Shown here: in pieces, positions 41,038 through 50,160 of the stretch | Numbering within the stretch: the first letter of the stretch is position 1 | Layout: the number at the start of each line of letters is the position of its first letter | Assembly: GCA_964581115.1 (NCBI GenBank) | Contig: CAZOMY010000002.1 | Location: 62,001 to 126,000 of the forward strand | Direction: 5' to 3' | DNA length: 64,000 bases | From: 2-02-FULL-55-14 sp964581115 | GTDB taxonomy: Bacteria; Bacteroidota; Ignavibacteria; UBA10030 | Notes under the pieces: generated by a model | What the model saw: only the letters and a program-made list of their open reading frames with translations | Told to the model about the DNA's origin: nothing | Database searches by the model: none | Made by a program: the position numbers and the translations under genes

Positions 41038-43143
41038 GTGGCACAGGCATCGACCAAAGACTATTCGGCCGACCGTCTCCGGAACATTGCGATCGTCGGG
41101 CACGGCGGCTCTGGAAAGACCACGCTTGTGGAATCCCTGCTGTTCGTGTCCGGAACAACGACCCGGCGCGGTCGAGTGGAAGACGGCAACACGGTCTCCG
41201 ATTACCATCCCGACGAGGTCGAGCGGAAGATCTCCATCAACGGCTCGCTGTTGCACGCCGACTGGAAAGGGACCAAGCTCAACATCCTGGACACGCCGGG
41301 CTATTCCGACTTTACGGGCGACGTCATCAGCTCCGTCCGCGTCGCCGATACGGTCGTTCTGCTCGTCAAGTCGGTGGAAGGCGTCGAAGTCGGGACGGAG
41401 GTGGCCTGGTCCTACGCTCAACAACAGGGCCTGCCCGTCGTCATCGTCCTGAACAAGCTGGATAATGAGAACGCCGACCCCGAGCATGCCGTCGCCATGG
41501 CCCGCGAACGGTTCGGCCACGACGTCGTCCGCATGCATCTTCCCGTCAACGCGGGCCTCGGCTTCGATGCCGTCGTCGACCTGCTGCACATGAGGCTGCT
41601 GACGTTCGCAAAGGACGGAACGAGCGTCACCGCCGGAGACATCCCTGCCGAATTGAAGGAACAGGCCGAACATCTGCATGAAGAGCTTGTCGAAAAGGTC
41701 GCCGAGACAGACGAAGCGCTTATGAACAAATTCTTCGAGGAAGGGACCTTGGGCGAGACCGACATGGAGTCCGGCCTGCGGTCAGCCTTCCTTCAGCGCA
41801 AGATCTTCCCGGTCCTCTGCACATCGGCCGCCAGCGGCGCCGGCGTCGCGCCTCTGATGGACTTCTTTGTCCAGGCGGCCCCATCGCCCGTCGATCGCGG
41901 GCCCGCCGCCGCCCATCATCTCGAGACCAAGGAGACGGTTGCGATCGCCCCCGATCCTTCAGCGCCTGCGTCATTGTTCGTTTTCCGGACGGTTTCGGAG
42001 GAGCATGTTGGCGAGCTTTCGTTCTTCCGTGTCTACTCTGGCACGGTGCAGGCAGGCATGGACCTCGTGAACGAATCGAACGGCAAGGCCGAGCGCCTGG
42101 GTCAGCTCTTCATCATGAACGGCCGTGAACGAAAAGAGATCGGCCGGCTCGTGGCCGGCGACCTGGGAGCCGTCGTGAAGTTGAAGGATACCCACACAAA
42201 CAACACACTCAGCGCCAAAGGGCTGCCCGTCACGTATCCGGCGATCACGTTCCCCGAGCCCGTCATCCGCATGGCGATCCGGTCGAAGGCCAAGGGTGAT
42301 GAAGACCGCGTGTCGACCGGCCTCCATGCGCTGCATGAAGAGGATCCGACGTTCGTCATTACGGTCGACGGCCAACTGGGCCAAACGATCATCGCCGGCC
42401 AGGGCGAATTGCACTTGTTGATCGTCACGAAGCGACTCAAGCAGAAGTACGGCGTCGATGTCGAGCTGAGCGAGCCGAAGATCCCGTACAAGGAAGCCTT
42501 GCGCGTGCCGGTGGCCGAGGTCGAGTACAAGCACAAGAAACAGACGGGTGGTCGGGGCCAGTTCGGCCATGTGTGGCTGAAGCTCCAGCCGTTACCGCGC
42601 GGCACAGGATTCCAGTTCGAAGATGCGGTCGTCGGCGGCGTCGTCCCGGGACGGTTCATTCCTGCGGTCGAGAAGGGAGTGATCGAGACGATGCAGCGCG
42701 GCGTCCTTGCCGGCTATGAGGTCGTCGACGTGAAGGTCACGATCTTCGACGGTTCGTACCATTCGGTCGACTCCGACGAGCATTCCTTCAAGATCGCCGG
42801 CGCGATGGCGTTCAAAAAGGGATTCCTCGAGGGCAAGCCGATCCTTCTCGAACCCATCGACGTTGTGACGGTGACGGTGCCCGAGGAATACATGGGCGAC
42901 GTCATGGGCGATATCTCGGGACGCCGGGGCAAGATCCTCGGAATGGAGGCCGACGGTCATTACCAGATCATCAAGGCCCAGGTGCCGGTGGCTGAGATCC
43001 ACAAGTACTCGACGATCCTTCGGTCGATGACGCAGGGCCGCGGGGTCTACCGGACGAAGTTCTCCCACTACGAAGAGGTCCCGCGCGAACAGGCGGAGAA
43101 GATCATCGCCGCCTACGAGAAGTCGCGCACCGAGGGCGAGTGA
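41038..43143 (+). CDS. fusA: Elongation factor G, divergent (EF-G2-type)
   Basis: 701 aa from GTG 41038 with an AAGGAG ribosome-binding site. GTPase motifs: G1 GHGGSGKTTL (canonical EF-G has GHIDAGKTT), G3 DTPGYSDF, G4 NKLD. Domain II, then III-V with RGQFGHVWLKLQPL and the C-terminal RRGKILGM. The altered P-loop and the absence of rpsL, rpsG and tuf neighbours suit the second EF-G type, whose role (translocation, recycling or stress) differs among species. Not the main fusA in all likelihood. Confidence 0.88.
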   Translation: MAQASTKDYSADRLRNIAIVGHGGSGKTTLVESLLFVSGTTTRRGRVEDGNTVSDYHPDEVERKISINGSLLHADWKGTKLNILDTPGYSDFTGDVISSVRVADTVVLLVKSVEGVEVGTEVAWSYAQQQGLPVVIVLNKLDNENADPEHAVAMARERFGHDVVRMHLPVNAGLGFDAVVDLLHMRLLTFAKDGTSVTAGDIPAELKEQAEHLHEELVEKVAETDEALMNKFFEEGTLGETDMESGLRSAFLQRKIFPVLCTSAASGAGVAPLMDFFVQAAPSPVDRGPAAAHHLETKETVAIAPDPSAPASLFVFRTVSEEHVGELSFFRVYSGTVQAGMDLVNESNGKAERLGQLFIMNGRERKEIGRLVAGDLGAVVKLKDTHTNNTLSAKGLPVTYPAITFPEPVIRMAIRSKAKGDEDRVSTGLHALHEEDPTFVITVDGQLGQTIIAGQGELHLLIVTKRLKQKYGVDVELSEPKIPYKEALRVPVAEVEYKHKKQTGGRGQFGHVWLKLQPLPRGTGFQFEDAVVGGVVPGRFIPAVEKGVIETMQRGVLAGYEVVDVKVTIFDGSYHSVDSDEHSFKIAGAMAFKKGFLEGKPILLEPIDVVTVTVPEEYMGDVMGDISGRRGKILGMEADGHYQIIKAQVPVAEIHKYSTILRSMTQGRGVYRTKFSHYEEVPREQAEKIIAAYEKSRTEGE

Positions 43144-43162
43144 CCAGCGCCGCAACCCTCAG

Positions 43163-43200
43163 CGGGCCCCGGTGGATCGACCGTCGGGGCCCGTCGCCAT
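43163..43200 (+). terminator. Hairpin before uvrA
   Basis: CGGGCCCCG (43163-43171) pairs with CGGGGCCCG (43185-43193); the tail TCGCCATTTCC is weakly T-rich. It lies 25 nt before the uvrA ATG. Confidence 0.5.
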
Positions 43201-43218
43201 TTCCATCGACGTCATCGT

Positions 43219-46083
43219 ATGCCATCCCCCCGCACGCCGCGCACCGCCGGACTTGACCGCCTCATCGTTCGCGGTGCTCGCGTCAACAATCTGAAGAACA
43301 TCTCGCTCGACCTGCCCCGCAACGCCCTTATCGTGGTCACGGGCGTCAGCGGATCGGGCAAGTCGAGCCTTGCCTTCGACACCATCTACGCCGAAGGGCA
43401 GCGGCGCTACGTCGAGAGCCTCTCATCGTATGCCCGGCAGTTCCTCGAGCGAATGGAGAAGCCCGACGTCGACGTCATCCAAGGCATCAGTCCTGCGATC
43501 GCGATCGAGCAGAAAACGACCTCACGCAATCCCCGCTCCACCGTTGCCACGACCACGGAGATCTACGATTACTGCCGCCTGCTGTTTGGCCGTATCGGCC
43601 GCACCATCTGCCCGTTATGCGGTACGGAGGTCCGGCGCGACACGGTCTCGACGGCCGTCGACCGAACGTTGGAACAACCCGAGGGCGCCAAGATCGTCGT
43701 CACGTTTCCACTCCCCGAACATTCAGGCCGCAGCCTCACCGAAGAGATCGCCGTCCTGAAACAACGCGGCTTCTTTCGCCTCTGGCGTGCGGGCACCATC
43801 CTCGACATCGAGCGCGAAGAGGTCCCAGGCAGGTCGAAAAAGGGATGGTCGGTCGTCGTCGACCGTCTTGTCTTGAAGAAGAGCGACAAGGACAGCCGAA
43901 CCCGACTGGCCGATTCGATCCAGACGGCGTTTGCCGAAGGAGGAGGATACGCCACCGTCCACCGCCTTGACGACGGCGGCACGTTGACCTTCACGCAGCA
44001 CCTCGAATGCCCTAACGACAGAACCCGCTTCGAAGAGCCCGACCCGCGCATGTTCTCGTTCAACAATCCCGTCGGCGCCTGCCCGGAATGCCAGGGCTTC
44101 GGCCGGGCGATGGGCATTGATATGGACCTCGTCGTGCCGGACCCGTCGAAGACGCTGCGCCAGGGTGCGATCGTTCCCTGGACCTTCCCACGCTGGCGGC
44201 AATACTACCTGGACATGTTGAAGTCGGCATCGAAGCATGGGCTTCCGCTCGATACTCCGTGGCGTCAGTTGACGTCCGAACAACGGTTGCTGGTCCAGAA
44301 TGGGTCGAAGGGTTTCGAAGGTCTGAATGCGTTCTTCCGCTACCTTGAGAAACGGTCATACAAGCTGCACTATCGGGTCTTCATGAGTCGCTTCCGGGGC
44401 TATACCACATGTCCGGGCTGTCATGGCTCACGCCTGCGAAAGGAGGCGCTCTACCTCAAGGTGGCCGGTCGCACCATCCACGACGTCGTCCGGATGACCA
44501 TCGAAGAGGCCCGTACGTTCTTCGACAGCCTCGAGCTGACGGAATACGAACAGGGGGTTGCCCGTCGCATCGTTGAAGAGCTTCGCAAGCGGCTCAGGTT
44601 CCTGTCGGAGGTCGGCATCGGCTATCTGACACTCGACCGGCTGTCGATGACCCTTTCGGGTGGCGAGAGTCAGCGCATCAACCTGGCCACGTCGCTCGGG
44701 TCTTCGCTCATGGGTTCGCTCTACGTGCTCGACGAACCCAGCATCGGCCTCCATCCTCGCGACAGCCGACGGCTCATCGCCATCCTCCGCTCCTTGCGCG
44801 ACCTGGGCAATACTGTCATGGTCGTCGAACACGATGAGGAGATGATGCGCGCCGCCGACGTGATCGTCGACCTTGGACCGAAGGCGGGCGAGTCGGGAGG
44901 CGAGGTCGTCTACGCCGGTCCAACGGAGGAACTGCTCAAGGACGGCAAGGGATTGACGGCCGAGTATCTGAGAGGCGAGCGCACCATCCCCGTGCCGGGG
45001 CAGCGGCGACCCGACGCCGAGTCGTCGATCCTGATCCGGGGGGCCTCCGAGCACAATCTCAAGGGGATCGACGTCCGTATCCCTCTTGGCCTCTTTGTTT
45101 GCATCACCGGCGTCAGCGGCTCGGGCAAAAGCACGCTTGTCCACAACGTCCTCTACGCCGGGTTGCAGAAACTGAAAGGGGGATACGATGGGACGGTCGG
45201 CAAGATGAAGGGGATCGAAGGGGCGGAGCGCGTCGACCGTGTCGAGCTGGTCGATCAATCGCCGATCGGACGCAGCCCGCGGTCCAATCCTGTCACGTAC
45301 ATTAAGGTCTTCGACCTGATCCGGGAGCTCCTTGCGTCGGCTCCGGCCGCGAGGGTAAAGGGCTTCAAACCGGGCCACTTCTCGTTCAATGTCCCAGGCG
45401 GTCGATGCGAGACATGCGAAGGGGACGGAGTGCAGCGGATCGAGATGCAGTTCCTGGCCGACCTCTACCTCACCTGCGAATCCTGCAAGGGAAAGCGCTT
45501 CAAGCAGGAGGTGCTCGACATTCGGTTCCGAGGCAAGAACATCGATGACATTCTTCGGCTGACGGTCTCGGAGGCGATCCGATTCTTCGGTGAGCATTCC
45601 GAGAGCCGGCGGATTGCCAAGAGGCTCGGCGTGCTGGCCGAGGTGGGACTGGGCTACCTGCGGCTTGGACAGCCGGCAACAACGCTGTCAGGGGGTGAGG
45701 CTCAACGCATCAAGCTGGCCCAACACCTCACAGCGGGAGACGAAGGTGGGCATGCGCTGTTCATCTTCGATGAGCCGACGACCGGACTCCATCTCGATGA
45801 TATTGCAACGCTCGTGCACTGCTTCCACGCCCTGCTCGCGGCAGGTCATTCACTCGTCGTCATCGAGCATAACCTGCATGTCATCAAGTCTGCCGACCTG
45901 ATCATCGACCTCGGACCGGATGCCGGTGATCAAGGCGGTGAGATCGTCGCGGTCGGCACGCCCGAGGAGGTTGCGCAGAACGAGCGCTCATGGACCGGCC
46001 GCTATCTGCGAAGCGTCCTCGGGGAGCTTGGAAAAACGACGACGTCCCGCTCTGAGCGAGCAGGACGTCGGACACGTCGTTGA
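43219..46083 (+). CDS. uvrA: Excinuclease ABC subunit A
   Basis: 954 aa, two ABC ATPase halves. Walker A sites GVSGSGKSSLAFDTI (about 36) and GVSGSGKSTLVHNVLY (about 630). Zinc-binding cysteines in CPLCGTE, CPECQGF/CPGCHG and CETCEGDG...CESCKG. Signature LSGGESQRI and LSGGEAQRI, Walker B YVLDEPSIGLH and FIFDEPTTGLH. It finds bulky DNA damage with UvrB. The C-terminal tail is Ser/Arg-rich. Confidence 0.98.
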   Translation: MPSPRTPRTAGLDRLIVRGARVNNLKNISLDLPRNALIVVTGVSGSGKSSLAFDTIYAEGQRRYVESLSSYARQFLERMEKPDVDVIQGISPAIAIEQKTTSRNPRSTVATTTEIYDYCRLLFGRIGRTICPLCGTEVRRDTVSTAVDRTLEQPEGAKIVVTFPLPEHSGRSLTEEIAVLKQRGFFRLWRAGTILDIEREEVPGRSKKGWSVVVDRLVLKKSDKDSRTRLADSIQTAFAEGGGYATVHRLDDGGTLTFTQHLECPNDRTRFEEPDPRMFSFNNPVGACPECQGFGRAMGIDMDLVVPDPSKTLRQGAIVPWTFPRWRQYYLDMLKSASKHGLPLDTPWRQLTSEQRLLVQNGSKGFEGLNAFFRYLEKRSYKLHYRVFMSRFRGYTTCPGCHGSRLRKEALYLKVAGRTIHDVVRMTIEEARTFFDSLELTEYEQGVARRIVEELRKRLRFLSEVGIGYLTLDRLSMTLSGGESQRINLATSLGSSLMGSLYVLDEPSIGLHPRDSRRLIAILRSLRDLGNTVMVVEHDEEMMRAADVIVDLGPKAGESGGEVVYAGPTEELLKDGKGLTAEYLRGERTIPVPGQRRPDAESSILIRGASEHNLKGIDVRIPLGLFVCITGVSGSGKSTLVHNVLYAGLQKLKGGYDGTVGKMKGIEGAERVDRVELVDQSPIGRSPRSNPVTYIKVFDLIRELLASAPAARVKGFKPGHFSFNVPGGRCETCEGDGVQRIEMQFLADLYLTCESCKGKRFKQEVLDIRFRGKNIDDILRLTVSEAIRFFGEHSESRRIAKRLGVLAEVGLGYLRLGQPATTLSGGEAQRIKLAQHLTAGDEGGHALFIFDEPTTGLHLDDIATLVHCFHALLAAGHSLVVIEHNLHVIKSADLIIDLGPDAGDQGGEIVAVGTPEEVAQNERSWTGRYLRSVLGELGKTTTSRSERAGRRTRR

Positions 46084-46102
46084 CGATCGATGAGTGGGCG
46101 TT

Positions 46103-46852
46103 TCACGATGCCGAACCGAAATGCAATGTGATGTAAAGCCCGCCGAATTCCTTCACGAACCCCCCTTGCATGACCTCGATCCCGTTCTTCACGGGAATGA
46201 AGTAGTACCGCACACTCAACCCCATGACGTTCGTACGGTCCCTGCCGAAGTACGCCCCGGCGCCGATGAATCCGCCCACGGTGGTGTGAGCTTTGCCGTA
46301 CTTCAGACTCTCGAAGAAGTCGATCTTCTCCTGAAGGACCGCGCCGCCGTAGTCAATGTAACGAGCGTACGGAGAGACAAAAAGCGTCGTCGGCCCGGCT
46401 CCCGCCGTGACGTACGGCCGGAAGTTGTCGACAATGTCGTCGCGAAACAGCCGAACCTGCGCCGACACCATCAGTGGAAGCATGACGAGGCGATTCTTCT
46501 TTCCTGGGATCGAGCTTTGGCCAAGATAATCCACATACTCGACCTCTCCGTCGTCTTTGACGTCCGAGATCGCAAACGTGATCGTGCCCGCCAGATCATC
46601 CGTGAACTCACGACGGTAGAATCCCCCAAGCCCAAAGCCGTTCTCCGAGATGAGGAGATCCAAGCCCCAGGCGGTCATCCGTTGCTCAAAGAGAGCTTCA
46701 GTGACGAGCTGCGGCTTGAACGGACGGAACACGATCGCCGTGTCGGGGCGTGCCGGTTCCTGGGCCATAACGAGCCCCGGCATCGTGGCGGCGACAGCTG
46801 TGAGTGTGAGCCCGACACGAAGCGGGGTGCGGAGCGACTGAAGAAAGCTCAT
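46103..46852 (-). CDS. Outer-membrane beta-barrel-like protein
   Basis: 249 aa from the start at 46852; strong GGAGGT ribosome-binding site upstream on the minus strand. A signal peptide (about 1-32, cleavage after VMA) is followed by alternating strands (AWGLDLLISENGFGLGGFYRREF; VMGLSVRYYFIPV; GGLYITLHFGSA) ending in a typical terminal aromatic strand. No motif identifies the cargo. It lies 41 bp after rlmI on the same strand. Confidence 0.7.
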   Translation of the reverse strand: MSFLQSLRTPLRVGLTLTAVAATMPGLVMAQEPARPDTAIVFRPFKPQLVTEALFEQRMTAWGLDLLISENGFGLGGFYRREFTDDLAGTITFAISDVKDDGEVEYVDYLGQSSIPGKKNRLVMLPLMVSAQVRLFRDDIVDNFRPYVTAGAGPTTLFVSPYARYIDYGGAVLQEKIDFFESLKYGKAHTTVGGFIGAGAYFGRDRTNVMGLSVRYYFIPVKNGIEVMQGGFVKEFGGLYITLHFGSAS

Positions 46853-46893
46853 GATGGAATGTACCTCCGTCCTGATCGAATGGCAACCGTCGA

Positions 46894-48066
46894 TCACGAA
46901 ACGACCAGTATGGCCAGTTTCAGGTAGCTGGTCTCGGACATGGCCAGTAACGACGGATGATCGGGCGAAGCGCCGCACAGATCGGCCATCTGGACGGCCC
47001 GCCCCACCTTCACGGCACTCTCTTGCAGCATCTCCAGGAATGCGTCGCGGTCAATGTGGTGCGAACATGATGCGGTCACAAGGATTCCGTCCCGCTCGAG
47101 CAGGTCCATCGCCAGTGTATTGATGGTTCGATAGCCCTTGAGTGCCGTCGCGACCGTCTTGCGGCTCTTCGTGAACGAGGGAGGGTCAAGAATGACCATT
47201 CCGTAACGTTTGGACTGCTTCACACGGTTCCGGAGTTCGTCGAAGACATCGCCGGCGGTGAATCGTACCCTCTTCAGGCCATTCCGCAAGGCATTCCTCG
47301 TGGCCCGGGCGACAGCGTCACCCGAGATGTCCACTCCTTCGACATCATCAGCTCCACCGGCCGCCGCGTTGAGGCTGAAGCCGCCGTCATTGCAAAAGCA
47401 ATCGAGCACCGTTCTGCCCTTCGCGTACAAGCGGATGCGGTGACGATTCATTTTCTGGTCGAGGAAGAGGCCCGTCTTCTGCCCTCGCAGCAGGTCCACG
47501 ACGTACCGGAGATCATGTTCTGCGACCTCGACCTCGTCGGCCAGCGAACCGCGGAGGATCGCGGTCGTTTCGGGAAGACCCTCGAGGATGCGAAGGGAAG
47601 AATCGTTGCGTGCGACGATGGCGACGGGACGTATCAGGTCGTCGAGGACGTCGGCGATCAAGCCCATGCGCAGGTCCATCCCGGCGGATACGGCCTGGAT
47701 GACGATGTTCGCTCCGTATCGGTCGATGATCAAGCCCGGCAACCCGTCCGATTCTCCGTGAACGATGCGGTAGGTCGTGTCGTCTGGAAAGATCCGTTCG
47801 CGGCGTCGGAGTGCGGTCCGAATGCGTTCCTCGAAGAAGGCTCGGTCGATGGGGCGCGGCTCGCGGTCAAGGATGCGGACGGCGATGAGAGAATGGGGAT
47901 GGTAGAATCCCACGCCGAGGGTCCGTCCATCATGCCGGCGGATCTCGACGACGCTTCCGGCCGTCGGGTTCCCGTGGACGGAGGCGATCTCGTTCGAGAA
48001 GACCCAGGAATGGCCCTGTACGATGCGGCGATCTTCGCGGGGACGCAGCGTGACGGACTCGGTCAT
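46894..48066 (-). CDS. rlmI: RlmI-type class I rRNA cytosine methyltransferase
   Basis: 390 aa. An N-terminal PUA domain (RRIVQGHSWVFSNEI), the EEHAD-like middle part with GLPGLIIDRYG and FLDQKMNRH, then the Rossmann SAM domain with VLDCFCNDGGFSL and the catalytic DPPSF motif (ILDPPSFTKSR). RlmI makes m5C in 23S rRNA; the closely related RlmK/L branch and other substrates cannot be excluded. The predicted promoter ends only four bases before the start codon. Confidence 0.9.
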   Translation of the reverse strand: MTESVTLRPREDRRIVQGHSWVFSNEIASVHGNPTAGSVVEIRRHDGRTLGVGFYHPHSLIAVRILDREPRPIDRAFFEERIRTALRRRERIFPDDTTYRIVHGESDGLPGLIIDRYGANIVIQAVSAGMDLRMGLIADVLDDLIRPVAIVARNDSSLRILEGLPETTAILRGSLADEVEVAEHDLRYVVDLLRGQKTGLFLDQKMNRHRIRLYAKGRTVLDCFCNDGGFSLNAAAGGADDVEGVDISGDAVARATRNALRNGLKRVRFTAGDVFDELRNRVKQSKRYGMVILDPPSFTKSRKTVATALKGYRTINTLAMDLLERDGILVTASCSHHIDRDAFLEMLQESAVKVGRAVQMADLCGASPDHPSLLAMSETSYLKLAILVVS

Positions 48067-48070
48067 GCAC

Positions 48071-48100
48071 GAAAGTAGACAGAATTGCAGGTTGAATCAA
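48071..48100 (-). promoter_or_regulatory. Promoter of rlmI, nearly leaderless
   Basis: On the minus strand TTG (48100-48098), 20 bases, TACTTTC (48077-48071). The start codon begins at 48066, so transcription would begin within one or two bases of it. Confidence 0.6.
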
Positions 48101-48115
48101 TTCTTCGATATCTTC
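48085..48115 (+). promoter_or_regulatory. Promoter of the DUF4382 gene, overlapping the rlmI promoter
   Basis: TTG (48085-48087), 21 bases, TATCTTC (48109-48115). The start ATG is at 48121, again implying a nearly leaderless mRNA. It overlaps the divergent rlmI promoter by 16 bp. Confidence 0.5.
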
Positions 48116-48120
48116 TTGCC

Positions 48121-48906
48121 ATGCGTGCCCGCTGGCTCCTTCTACTGCTCGTCGTCGGTTGTCAGGACCCCGACGATTCAAGTTTTCGCGGCGACTTCCG
48201 GATCAAGCTCGTCGACGCTCCTGCGGCCTACGATGCCGTGAACATCGTCGTGCGGCGAGTCTCCATTCACCGCGCCGGTGCGGGGTCGAGTTTCGGCTGG
48301 ACAGTCATCAGTGAAGACGTCAAGACCTTCGACCTCCTCGACCTGCGGAACGGCGTTTCGGCGACCCTGGCGTCTGCGTCGTTGCCCGTGGGACGCTACG
48401 ACAAGGTCCTCGTGCTGTACGGCATCTCAAACCTGATCGAGGATGGATTCGAACGGACGGTCGCCATCCCCGACGATCTCAAGGATGGCGCCATTGTGGA
48501 TGTGGACCTTGACGTCACCGAGGGAGATCTTGCCGGATTGACTTTCGATATGGATGTCACCCGTTCGATCCGTACCACGGCCGACGGGAGATTCGAACTT
48601 CGTCCTGTGATCCGCGTGCAGCGCACCGACCTTGCCGGATCGATCGCCGGCGGCGTCGTTCCAGACTCCGTACTGGCGATCGTCTCGACCATCGCGGGGG
48701 GCGATTCAGTTTCGACATTCAGTCTCGCGCTCCCTGGCATCAATTCCTTCCAACTCGTCGACCTGCCCGAGGGAACTTACCAGGTCGGGATCCGGTCCAG
48801 CCATCCGGGCTATCTCGACACGGTGGTGGCCGGGGTCCTGGTCGTTCCCCGTCAGACAACCCAACTCGGAGCGATCGAGCTCAGGCCGCGACCGATCCTT
48901 CCCTGA
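48121..48906 (+). CDS. DUF4382 lipoprotein
   Basis: 261 aa from ATG 48121. A short basic start, hydrophobic stretch and lipobox LLVVGC predict a lipoprotein. The DUF4382 domain has FRIKLVDAPAAYDAVNIVVRRVSIH and VSATLASASLPVGRYDKVLVLY, followed by a second carboxypeptidase-regulatory-like beta domain (INSFQLVDLPEGTYQVGI). Function unknown; such proteins are surface or periplasmic carbohydrate- or matrix-associated in some lineages. Confidence 0.8.
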   Translation: MRARWLLLLLVVGCQDPDDSSFRGDFRIKLVDAPAAYDAVNIVVRRVSIHRAGAGSSFGWTVISEDVKTFDLLDLRNGVSATLASASLPVGRYDKVLVLYGISNLIEDGFERTVAIPDDLKDGAIVDVDLDVTEGDLAGLTFDMDVTRSIRTTADGRFELRPVIRVQRTDLAGSIAGGVVPDSVLAIVSTIAGGDSVSTFSLALPGINSFQLVDLPEGTYQVGIRSSHPGYLDTVVAGVLVVPRQTTQLGAIELRPRPILP

Positions 48907-48916
48907 TCTCCGCCGG

Positions 48917-48946
48917 TTGCAGTCCCCTCAAGCGTTTGGTATATTA
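48917..48946 (+). promoter_or_regulatory. Promoter of fbaB
   Basis: TTG (48917-48919), 20 bases, TATATTA (48940-48946). Leader of about 58 nt to ATG 49008, containing GACGGAG as ribosome-binding site. Confidence 0.65.
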
Positions 48947-49007
48947 CCATCGTCGCAGCAGATGTTTCACGATCGAACTTGAACGTTCTTTGACGGAGTC
49001 ATTTCCC

Positions 49008-50072
49008 ATGGTCAACATCCCCGAGTTGCTCGGTGCCGACGCGAAGTCCCTGCTCGAGCACACGTGCCGCACGATCCCAAAAGAATCGCTCTACCTTCCG
49101 AGCCCCGACTTCGTGGATCGGGTCTTTGCGTTGTCGGACCGCAGCCCTCAGGTACTGCGCAGTCTGAACCAGATGTTCACCACCGGCCGCCTTGCCGGCA
49201 CGGGGTACCTTTCCATCCTTCCCGTAGACCAGGGGATCGAGCACTCAGCAGGAGCGTCGTTCGCACCCAACCCCATGTACTTCGACCCCGAGAACATCGT
49301 CAGACTCGCGATCGAAGGTGGCTGCAACGCGGTGGCCTCGACGCTCGGCGTTCTCGGCATGGTGTCGCGCAAGTATGCCCATCGTATCCCCTTCGTTCTA
49401 AAATTCAACCACAACGAGTTCCTGTCGCATCCGAACACATACGACCAGACGCTCTTCGCCAGCATCAAGCAGGCCTACGACATGGGTGCGGTTGCGGTTG
49501 GTGCCACGGTCTATTTCGGCTCCGCCGAGTCGCGACGCCAGTTGTGGGAGGTGAGCCAGGCGTTCCAGACGGCCCACGAGATGGGGATGGGCACGATCTT
49601 GTGGTGTTACACGCGGAACAGCGCCTTCAAAACGGCTGAGAAAGACTATCATGTCTCAGCCGACCTGACAGGCCAGGCCAATCATCTCGGCGTCACGATC
49701 GAGGCCGACATTATCAAGCAGAAGCTTCCCGAGAACAACGGCGGCTACCTCGCGATCAGTACGAAAGAGAGTCCCTACGGGAAGATTGACAAGAAGGTTT
49801 ACAGCGACCTTTCGAGCGACCATCCGATCGACCTGACCCGGTACCAAGTGGCCAACTGCTACATGGGCCGCGCCGGACTGATCAACTCGGGCGGACCGTC
49901 CGGCAAGAACGATATTGCCGAAGCAGTGCGCACGGCCGTCATCAACAAGCGCGCCGGCGGGATGGGGCTCATTTCCGGACGCAAGGCCTTCCAGAAACCG
50001 ATGAAGGATGGCGTCGCGATCCTCAACGCGATCCAGGACGTGTACCTATCCAAGGACGTCACGATCGCCTGA
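49008..50072 (+). CDS. fbaB: Class I fructose-bisphosphate aldolase (DeoC/FbaB type)
   Basis: 354 aa from ATG 49008. TIM barrel of the FbaB/DeoC family: ILPVDQGIEHSAGASFAPNP (substrate loop), FVLKFNHNEFL (a lysine here), GAVAVGATVYFGS, the AGLINSGG phosphate-binding loop and GLISGRKAFQKPM, the likely Schiff-base/active-site Lys region. It cleaves fructose 1,6-bisphosphate without metal. A strong terminator follows at 50104. Confidence 0.93.
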   Translation: MVNIPELLGADAKSLLEHTCRTIPKESLYLPSPDFVDRVFALSDRSPQVLRSLNQMFTTGRLAGTGYLSILPVDQGIEHSAGASFAPNPMYFDPENIVRLAIEGGCNAVASTLGVLGMVSRKYAHRIPFVLKFNHNEFLSHPNTYDQTLFASIKQAYDMGAVAVGATVYFGSAESRRQLWEVSQAFQTAHEMGMGTILWCYTRNSAFKTAEKDYHVSADLTGQANHLGVTIEADIIKQKLPENNGGYLAISTKESPYGKIDKKVYSDLSSDHPIDLTRYQVANCYMGRAGLINSGGPSGKNDIAEAVRTAVINKRAGGMGLISGRKAFQKPMKDGVAILNAIQDVYLSKDVTIA

Positions 50073-50103
50073 CGGAGAACGTTCGGCCGCGCGACTTCGG
50101 GCG

Positions 50104-50138
50104 AAGGCGTCAGGCGGTCCCTGGCGCCTTTGCTCTTT
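50104..50138 (+). terminator. Terminator after fbaB
   Basis: AAGGCGTCAGG (50104-50114) pairs with CCTGGCGCCTT (50120-50130; one T-G pair) around CGGTC, followed by a tail with CTCTTTTC. Thirty bases to the next ATG. Confidence 0.75.
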
Positions 50139-50160
50139 TCGGGTTGGCCTTCCCCCGCAC

